From contig JAEXWS010000117.1 of NCBI GenBank assembly GCA_023406225.1, positions 1 to 6,589 on the forward strand: DNA of 6,589 nt, in the 5' to 3' direction. Positions within the stretch are counted from its first letter, which is position 1; each line of letters starts with the position of its first letter. Positions 1 through 4,162 of the stretch are shown one piece after another. Source of the DNA: Bacillota bacterium (lineage in GTDB: Bacteria; Bacillota; Clostridia; Oscillospirales; Oscillospiraceae). A model generated the notes under the pieces. The model saw nothing but the letters and a program-made list of their open reading frames with translations, had not been told where the DNA came from and made no database searches. Position numbers and translations under genes: made by a program.

Positions 1-23
1 TCTTTTTTGAAACCGGCACGATC

Positions 24-30
24 GAGGAGG
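24..30 (+). promoter_or_regulatory. Ribosome binding site of the HxlR-family gene
   Basis: GAGGAGG lies 11 bases before the ATG at 42. The spacing is slightly long, but no better start codon is in frame between this site and the conserved start of the wHTH domain. The promoter is not identifiable because only 41 bases precede the gene. Confidence 0.6.
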
Positions 31-41
31 GTGGGTCTCCC

Positions 42-368
42 ATGAAGGCGAAAGAGGAGCTTCCGGAGTGTCCGGTCGCGACGGCGGTGGCGCTCATCGG
101 CGGCAAGTGGAAGCTGCTCATTATCCGCAACCTGCGCGTGCGCCCCTGGCGTTTCAACGAGTTGCGCCGCGACCTCGAGGGAATCTCTCAGAAGGTGCTC
201 ACCGACAGCCTGCGGCAGATGGAGGATGACGGGCTGGTCTTTCGCCATGACTATGGCGAGAATCCTCCCCGCGTCGAGTATGGCCTCACCGAACTCGGCC
301 GCCAGATGATGCCCGTCATGGACTCGCTCGCAGACTTCGGCGCTTATTACAAGACGATTGTTTCGTAG
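42..368 (+). CDS. HxlR-family winged helix-turn-helix transcriptional regulator
   Basis: This 108-residue protein is a complete HxlR-type DNA-binding regulator, normal length for the family, acting in the cytoplasm, usually as a dimer. Seen in the sequence: an N-terminal Cys-Pro (residues 10-11), the IGGKWK signature (about 19-24), a recognition region with RFNELRRDLEGISQKVLTDS (about 37-56), and a wing ending in PRVEYGLTELG (about 76-86), which is the family's typical wing-to-helix transition. In the family, the cysteine near the N-terminus is the redox- or electrophile-sensing residue in members such as YodB and HypR, so thiol or quinone sensing is possible but inferred. These regulators usually control a neighbouring, often divergent, oxidoreductase gene; any such gene would lie left of the window. 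The next gene is convergent and is not an obvious target. The reading frame ends at TAG inside a 12-bp sequence repeated at 893-904. Confidence 0.94.
   Translation: MKAKEELPECPVATAVALIGGKWKLLIIRNLRVRPWRFNELRRDLEGISQKVLTDSLRQMEDDGLVFRHDYGENPPRVEYGLTELGRQMMPVMDSLADFGAYYKTIVS
356..367 (+). repeat. 12-bp direct repeat, copy 1 (hxlR 3' end)
   Basis: GATTGTTTCGTA covers the end of the last sense codons and the first two bases of the TAG stop codon of the HxlR-family gene. The identical 12-mer occurs at 893-904, and the flanking bases are partly similar (CAAGAC against CAACAA on the left). The two copies bracket the 122-residue gene at 486-854. An identical 12-mer this close by chance is uncommon but not excluded. 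Confidence 0.55.
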
Positions 369-485
369 CGGACGCGCCGCTTGGGGACGCGTTCCATGGC
401 GGGCGTAAGCGGACAGACGGCCCGCACCTGCCACGGGCGATGCGTGGAAGCGGGCGGGAGGGAAGGCTCGCGTCTTCGAGGGGGC

Positions 486-854
486 CTACAAAAGCTCGCG
501 AAGCCTCTTTGTCCAGCGTGCGAAGGTGCCGTTCTCCGGCCTTTGCCCGCCCCCCTCGCCGTCCGGCAGGTCGTAAAAGGCCAGCATCGCGAGGCATTCC
601 GATTCGGTCGGGCCATCGCAGGTATCGTCGGGCTGCGGTCGCATCTCCTTACAGCTGAATTCGTCCGCCAGGTATTTCAGCAGCTTCTCGAAGCCTTTGG
701 GATATGCGTTAGACCCCTCGTGCGAGCGGCATCCATCGAAGAGCTGCCATTGGTTGCCGTCGAGCACTGGCGAATAGTAGGAGATAAACCAATCGCGGGC
801 GCCAAGGTCGCGAAGGAATGCCATGAGCTTGTCTACCTGCGCCTTGCCCGGCAT
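486..854 (-). CDS. Hypothetical protein of 122 residues with GSNAYP motif
   Basis: I do not recognise a named family with certainty. The protein is small, acidic to neutral and cytoplasmic, with no signal peptide or membrane helix. Its centre reads like short clostridial and coriobacterial hypothetical proteins that I recall only in outline: DGNQWQL (about 32-38), then EGSNAYPKGFEKLLKYLADEF (about 46-66), where a Gly-Ser-Asn-Ala-Tyr-Pro loop precedes an amphipathic helix. Three cysteines are present (42, 68, 79), plus one more at 87. The ATG at 854 has no good Shine-Dalgarno sequence; the ATG at 824 (residue 11) is an alternative start, also without a clear site. Amino acid composition, sensible codon use and lack of low complexity argue for a real gene rather than an antisense shadow. 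It is convergent with the HxlR-family gene across a 117-bp gap that shows no strong terminator, and it sits between two copies of a 12-bp direct repeat. Confidence 0.7.
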   Translation of the reverse strand: MPGKAQVDKLMAFLRDLGARDWFISYYSPVLDGNQWQLFDGCRSHEGSNAYPKGFEKLLKYLADEFSCKEMRPQPDDTCDGPTESECLAMLAFYDLPDGEGGGQRPENGTFARWTKRLRELL

Positions 855-892
855 CGCCCGTGGTTGGCCGCCGGGGATCAGTTTGTCAACAA

Positions 893-904
893 GATTGTTT
901 CGTA
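893..904 (+). repeat. 12-bp direct repeat, copy 2
   Basis: This is an identical copy of the sequence at 356-367, 537 bases downstream. Read on the plus strand in the equivalent frame, its surroundings encode NKIVS followed by a stop, resembling KTIVS-stop at the end of the HxlR-family protein. It may therefore be a duplicated remnant of that gene's 3' end. Confidence 0.55.
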
Positions 905-960
905 ACTGTTTGAACGGTGCCCTGCGGGGATAGTTCGGGGTCGTTGAGGGCGCAGTCCAG

Positions 961-975
961 GAACGAGATTCGTTC
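961..975. repeat. 15-bp palindrome, possible operator
   Basis: GAACGA-gat-TCGTTC is a perfect inverted repeat with 6-bp arms and a 3-bp centre. It lies in the non-coding stretch about 107 bases upstream of the 122-residue gene. A site for a dimeric regulator is possible. No promoter is clear nearby, and palindromes of this length also occur by chance. Confidence 0.25.
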
Positions 976-998
976 GGGTGTGGTCGGAATGCTTCTCG

Positions 999-1037
999 AA
1001 GGGGCCGAGTCTGGATTGCCTCCAGGCTCGGCCCCTT
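999..1037. terminator. GC-rich hairpin, probable intrinsic terminator
   Basis: A 17-bp stem with a 5-base loop (TTGCC) pairs 999-1015 with 1021-1037. Its core is GGGGCCGAG/CTCGGCCCC. The only imperfection is at 1010/1026: a U-G wobble in plus-strand RNA but an A-C mismatch in minus-strand RNA. The plus-strand copy also ends in CCCCTTTCATT, slightly richer in U than the minus-strand end. Both points favour plus-strand use. The nearest gene end, however, is the minus-strand surface-protein remnant whose stop is at 1100. Bidirectional function is likely. Confidence 0.65.
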
Positions 1038-1099
1038 TCATTAAGCAGCCCTATTTCTGTGCCACCGTCCAGCAAACGGAGACAAGCGAGCTAAATACG

Positions 1100-1465
1100 C
1101 TAGTGAATCTCCTTGTGGCGAAGCACGGATGCCGCAATCAGGGCAGCGACAGCGGCAACCAAAGCAAGCGCGCTACCGACAAGAGAGAGGCTGTCGCCGG
1201 TCTGGGGCAAGTTGCCCTTGTTGGAGCTGTTGCTGTTAGCGGTGTTGGCGTTTGCGTTCGCATTGGCAGAGGAGTTTCCGTCGTTGCCCCCGTTTTCGCC
1301 AGCGCCGGGCTGGGCCTCAGCCTTCCAACCTGCATACAGGGTGAACTCGGTCTCAGTGCCGTCCACGGCGGCGTCGAAGTCGTAGGCCGTGGTGCAGTCC
1401 TTGTTGCTGAACCAACCAGAGAAGATATAGCCTCTCGGGACTGCGGCAGCATTTCCGTACCAACC
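1100..1465 (-). pseudogene. C-terminal remnant of an LPXTG surface protein with a Listeria-Bacteroides repeat
   Basis: The open frame gives 121 residues after an in-frame TAG at 1466-1468. Its features, in order, are a Listeria-Bacteroides (Flg_new/InlB B-type) repeat (about residues 9-52: GYIFSGWF, a Cys-Thr-Thr-Ala-Tyr-Asp-Phe segment, then FTLYAGW); a Gly/Asn/Ala-rich wall-spanning linker containing SANANANANTANSNSS; the sortase A signal LPQTG (coding 1196-1210); a hydrophobic helix of about 24 residues; and the basic tail RHKEIH. In the family, sortase cleaves between Thr and Gly and joins the protein to peptidoglycan, exposing it on the surface of a Gram-positive cell. Nothing N-terminal survives: there is no signal peptide, and the first repeat itself starts incompletely (VPRGY, without the usual spacing of prolines before Gly-Tyr). 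The only start codon is a GTG at 1366, inside the repeat and without a ribosome site. I therefore call it a truncated gene. A genome-assembly break is an alternative explanation. Confidence 0.75.
1217..1275 (-). repeat. Asn/Ala-rich low-complexity linker
   Basis: This short degenerate codon repeat encodes alternating Ala-Asn and then Asn-Ser residues just before the LPQTG signal. Such linkers span the cell wall in sortase-anchored proteins and vary in length between strains. Confidence 0.6.
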
Positions 1466-1573
1466 CTAGCTGACCTCGAGGGAGGGGGCGGGCACGCCCA
1501 GCCCCTCCCTGTGGTCGGCGAGAGTCTCGTAGAAGCTCCTCCATCCCTCGCGGAACAGCCTATCCGTTCTCAC
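1466..1573 (-). other. Doubtful 35-codon open frame between two genes
   Basis: A GTG at 1573, seven bases after the stop of the preceding minus-strand gene, opens a 35-residue frame ending at TAG 1466-1468. The peptide (VRTDRLFREGWRSFYETLAD followed by 15 more residues) looks protein-like rather than random, as if it were the C-terminus of a larger protein. It is in the same frame as the surface-protein remnant that follows but does not resemble a Listeria-Bacteroides repeat. No clear ribosome site precedes it. It could be a coupled small protein, a gene fragment, or chance. Confidence 0.25.
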
Positions 1574-1580
1574 CTCGTGA

Positions 1581-2138
1581 CTACTTGCCGATACGCTTGT
1601 AGAGGATTGGTTCGTCGAAGCCGAACACGCGCTTGCCGTTCATCTCCATTGACTCAGAGACCTCCAGGACGTCGACGGAGAACCTCTCGAACAGGTGGAA
1701 CCTCATGACGGGCGAAAACATGGAGTCCGAGCCGCCCTCCCATACGCCGTCATGCTCGCGGTAGAGTGCGGGCGTGAACTTGCCCGACTCGCGCAGGGAC
1801 GAGAACTCGGCGGGGACCATGGTCGCGTAGGAGAACGTTCGCTTGTCGTTGCCCTCGGGCGTGTCGTAGGAGGTCAGAAGGACGCCGTCCTTCTCCTCGG
1901 TGAAGAGGAACAGGTGGGGCATGGCGGTGGTGCGGCCCCCCACCGTATAATCGCTCTCCTCCAGCACGAACAGGCCGGGAAAATCCGCCGGAAGCCCCGT
2001 GATATGGCCGTTGACCACCGTGCTGACATGCCGGGCGGCGGGGTAATCCGCAGCGCCCCGGCCCTCCAGCTCCGCAAGCTGGGCGCGGTTGTCAAAGGTC
2101 CCCGTCAGCAGGGATACGAATGTCTGCAGTTCTTTCAA
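1581..2138 (-). CDS. Conserved hypothetical protein, possibly CpcT/CpeT-like, with a composite coding sequence
   Basis: The protein has about 185 residues, is soluble and has no signal peptide. I recognise its general pattern (LLTGTFDN at the start, HVSTVVN, GLFVLEES, PHLFLF, LTSYD, EVSESMEMNGKRVFGFDEPI and a terminal LYKRI) as that of a conserved clostridial hypothetical family. The order of a short N-terminal helix, F-x-N-x-x-Q, then beta-rich segments recalls CpcT/CpeT bilin-lyase-like barrels, but that link is weak and no bilin chemistry is implied. Start: TTG at 2138 with AGAGG (2148-2152) nine bases upstream is preferred; GTG at 2159 would add seven residues. An ATG at 2240 would overlap the preceding gene by 80 bases and is unlikely. 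It follows the 611-residue gene by 22 bases, so the two are probably one operon. Codon use changes sharply near 1880-1925: upstream GAT, GGG, CGG and AGC occur; downstream these vanish and TCG and GAC dominate. Confidence 0.75.
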   Translation of the reverse strand: MKELQTFVSLLTGTFDNRAQLAELEGRGAADYPAARHVSTVVNGHITGLPADFPGLFVLEESDYTVGGRTTAMPHLFLFTEEKDGVLLTSYDTPEGNDKRTFSYATMVPAEFSSLRESGKFTPALYREHDGVWEGGSDSMFSPVMRFHLFERFSVDVLEVSESMEMNGKRVFGFDEPILYKRIGK

Positions 2139-2160
2139 TGCAAAGCGCCTCTTTTCCACA

Positions 2161-3996
2161 TCATGCGGCAGGCTCCGCAGGAGCCTGCTCTCCAATTTCC
2201 GCTTCCATGCGCGTCTGAGTCTGGAAGGATATGCGGCCATCCGCGCCGGAGTCCCGTGTGACGGTGGTGCCGCTGAGGATGCTGCCGCCCTCGCCGGTCT
2301 GGTAGGCGATGGTCACCCTGTCGCCCGTGTTCAAGATCACGGCCAGGGGGTTTTCGGCGGCGCTGACGGTATAGAACGCATCGCCGCCCTCCAGGCGGAG
2401 GAAGTAGTAGGAATCGCCGTCCATGACGGCGGTGCGGATCTCCGCCACGGTCCCGCTCACCTCCGCCCGGTCGCTGGGAACGGCCTCGGCCTGCTCCCGG
2501 TCGATGAGCTTGTTTTCCGCCAGCGCCTGGCGGTAATTGACCTCGCAGGCCGCCACCGTGCCGCCGGTGGAGACGATCTGGTACTGCTCCACGTTGACCA
2601 TGGCGTACATCTTCACAAGCCCCGCCGCATCCTTCAGCGCCAGAAAGTAGGTGGGCTGGTCCGCGATGTTCAGCAGCAGGGGGAAGGTGGCGTCATAGCT
2701 CATCTGCTGGACCTGACCCTCCGCGGAGCGCTGGGCGGACTCCTCGGTGGCGCCCGCCACGGAGTAGAACTTCGTCTCCTTCGTCCGCTGGTTGCTGAGG
2801 AGGAAGCCGATGTTGGACTGGTCGGAGGTGACGGAGGTGACGCCGGTGTACATATACACGTCGTCCCCGATGGCGATATAGTTATAGCCGTCGGTGGTCT
2901 GGGTCACGTCCCGCTGGCCCAGAACGGAGTTGAAGAAGCCGTTGCGGTAGAGGCCGTAATAGTCGTACTGCTGCATGATGAGCTCCGCCACGTACACCTG
3001 GTCCACCCAGGCGGGGACCTCCTCGTAATACGCGCTCTCGCCGGTGACGGCGTTCACCAGGGCCGCGCCCCGAATGTCCGTGCCGCCGAAAAGGCCGATG
3101 GTCTTTACCACCCGGGGGCAGACCCAGTAGGGCGTGCCCGCCTCGTCGATCTCAAAGACCGGCTGGGCGAACATCATGGTGGGATAGTTGAACCGCAGGT
3201 GGCGGTACAGGTTCCGCCCGAAGTGCTCGGCGGTGGTATACCGCATGCCCTCGTCCAGGCGGACCACCTCCACATCCTGGGTCACCATGTCCACGATCAA
3301 ATAGGCGGGCAGGCCCTCGGAGCGGTTGGTGAACCACTTGATGAGGTCCGCGTAGCCCAGGGAGGTGACCCGGACCGGGCGGCCCTGGTAGTTGATCTGG
3401 GTATAGTTGTCCAGCACCTCGAACTGGGACACCATGTCCGCCAGCTCGCCCAGCTTCCGGGCGCCCAGGCGGGCGGCGGAATCCCGGTCCAGCATGGGGA
3501 TCTGGTCGTAGCTGATCTCCTCCACCTCGGCCACGAAATCGCCGGTCTCAATGGGCAGGAGCTTGCTGTAGCTGGAGGCCCGGATGACCACCCAGGAACT
3601 GACCGCGCCGACGGCGATGGCGAGTATCAGCGCCACCAGCACCAGGAAGGGGACCGTGCACTGCTTTTTCACGAAGTGGAAATACCCCTTCGCCCCGTCC
3701 CCCTGAAAGCCGGAGGTCAAAACCGCGCTGATGCAGTACACCGCGCACAGCAAAAAGACGAACACATAGAACTCCTCCGCGTGGAAGTTCAGCGCGGGCA
3801 GCTCCAGATAGAAGTAGCCCAGGCCGAATACCAGCGTCACGCCCAGGTTGATGAGGACCCGGGTGAACGCGTTGCCCACGGCCTTCCGGGGCTTGCGCTC
3901 CCGCTGGGGGCGCTGGGGCGGGGTAAAGCCCTGGCCGTCGCCTCCGCTCTGGAATCCGCCGGGATTAAAGCCGCCGAAGTTGAATTGAAACGGCAT
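2161..3996 (-). CDS. Conserved membrane protein with three transmembrane helices and a large extracytoplasmic domain
   Basis: The protein has 611 residues and its function is unknown. Layout: a Gly/Phe/Gln/Pro-rich disordered start (1-32); a basic patch RERKPRK (32-38); three hydrophobic helices (about 47-68, 75-95 and 115-140); then about 470 residues expected outside the membrane by the positive-inside rule. The outer part contains YDQIPMLDRDSAARLGARKL (163-182), a Trp/Pro/Gly-rich segment around TPYWVCPR (288-295), GLFGGTDIRGA (301-311), VPAWVDQVY (327-335), and a repeat-free C-terminal beta-rich region ending in a low-complexity Ala/Pro/Glu tail. The tandem pattern of substrate-like beta segments suggests PepSY-like or sensor folds, but this is not secure. 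I recall related proteins only as clostridial hypotheticals. The start at 3996 is fixed by AAGGAGGA eight bases upstream; an in-frame ATG at 4059 lies upstream of the promoter elements and would put this ribosome site inside the coding region. It has its own promoter and is separated from clpC by a terminator. Confidence 0.9.
   Translation of the reverse strand: MPFQFNFGGFNPGGFQSGGDGQGFTPPQRPQRERKPRKAVGNAFTRVLINLGVTLVFGLGYFYLELPALNFHAEEFYVFVFLLCAVYCISAVLTSGFQGDGAKGYFHFVKKQCTVPFLVLVALILAIAVGAVSSWVVIRASSYSKLLPIETGDFVAEVEEISYDQIPMLDRDSAARLGARKLGELADMVSQFEVLDNYTQINYQGRPVRVTSLGYADLIKWFTNRSEGLPAYLIVDMVTQDVEVVRLDEGMRYTTAEHFGRNLYRHLRFNYPTMMFAQPVFEIDEAGTPYWVCPRVVKTIGLFGGTDIRGAALVNAVTGESAYYEEVPAWVDQVYVAELIMQQYDYYGLYRNGFFNSVLGQRDVTQTTDGYNYIAIGDDVYMYTGVTSVTSDQSNIGFLLSNQRTKETKFYSVAGATEESAQRSAEGQVQQMSYDATFPLLLNIADQPTYFLALKDAAGLVKMYAMVNVEQYQIVSTGGTVAACEVNYRQALAENKLIDREQAEAVPSDRAEVSGTVAEIRTAVMDGDSYYFLRLEGGDAFYTVSAAENPLAVILNTGDRVTIAYQTGEGGSILSGTTVTRDSGADGRISFQTQTRMEAEIGEQAPAEPAA
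2168..2188. repeat. Perfect hairpin at the 3' end of the 611-residue gene
   Basis: GCAGGCTCC-gca-GGAGCCTGC forms a 9-bp stem with a 3-base loop inside the last codons of the upstream gene (Gln-Ala-Pro-Ala-Glu-Pro-Ala-Ala), about 30 bases before the TTG start of the next gene. No T-run follows on either strand, so it is not a simple terminator. It could influence re-initiation or mRNA stability at the junction. The repetitive Ala/Pro/Glu codons alone could also produce it. Confidence 0.5.
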
Positions 3997-4004
3997 TGAG
4001 ATGA

Positions 4005-4012
4005 TCCTCCTT
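4005..4012 (-). promoter_or_regulatory. Strong ribosome binding site deciding the start of the 611-residue gene
   Basis: AAGGAGGA on the minus strand lies eight bases before the ATG at 3996. It is a near-complete match to the anti-Shine-Dalgarno sequence. It excludes the longer reading from the ATG at 4059. Confidence 0.9.
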
Positions 4013-4035
4013 TTGATACGGAACAAGTTGATAAC

Positions 4036-4064
4036 AGCATACAGGAAATATGTGAACAAATCAA
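4036..4064 (-). promoter_or_regulatory. Candidate sigma-A promoter of the membrane protein operon
   Basis: On the minus strand TTGATT (-35, 4064-4059) and TATGCT (-10, 4041-4036) are separated by exactly 17 bases, each matching consensus at four of six positions. The stretch is AT-rich in an otherwise GC-rich window, lies downstream of the clpC terminator, and places a start of transcription about 30 bases before the AAGGAGGA site. Confidence 0.6.
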
Positions 4065-4094
4065 GTTTCTGGGAAATTCCGCCGAAAAGAGCAG

Positions 4095-4123
4095 CCGCCG
4101 GAGAGCGGTTCGCTCTCCGGCGG
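4095..4123. terminator. Rho-independent terminator after clpC, probably bidirectional
   Basis: CCGCCGGAGAGCG-gtt-CGCTCTCCGGCGG is a perfect 13-bp stem with a 3-base loop. On the minus strand it starts 40 bases after the clpC stop and is followed by CTGCTCTTTTC. On the plus strand it is followed by TTTCTTTTTCT, an even better U-tract. It should end clpC transcription and also shield against antisense read-through from the plus strand. Confidence 0.9.
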
Positions 4124-4162
4124 TTTCTTTTTCTATGGTGGGCTCCGCGCCCCGCGGCCGGC

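Noticed and set aside
381..905. A 174-codon open frame on the plus strand covering the 122-residue gene
   Set aside because: The minus-strand product has a more natural composition and a recognisable GSNAYP-type motif. The plus-strand frame has Arg/Ala-rich composition and no ribosome site. Some doubt remains because neither is a named family.
961..975. Reading the palindrome as a LexA (SOS) box
   Set aside because: Gram-positive LexA sites have GAAC and GTTC separated by four bases; here they are separated by seven.
886..1041. A 51-codon frame on the minus strand, starting ATG in the hairpin and ending near the second 12-bp repeat
   Set aside because: Its first codons are the arms of the terminator hairpin and its ribosome site is poor. 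The middle (RISFLDCALNDPELSPQG) looks somewhat protein-like, so a remnant of a lost gene is possible but not supportable.
917..1708. A 263-codon open frame on the plus strand
   Set aside because: It runs antisense through the terminator hairpin, the LPXTG remnant and the end of the next gene. Its composition is low-complexity Val/Gly/Ser/Arg and the opposite strand has clear protein motifs.
2089..3999. A 636-codon open frame on the plus strand
   Set aside because: It lies antisense to the 611-residue membrane protein, is extremely rich in Val, His, Gly, Leu and Ala with no recognisable domain, and follows from the GC-rich codon positions of the real gene.
3997..4059. A longer start for the membrane protein at the ATG at 4059
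   Set aside because: It would place the promoter and the AAGGAGGA site inside the coding sequence, and the extra 21 residues add no recognisable element.
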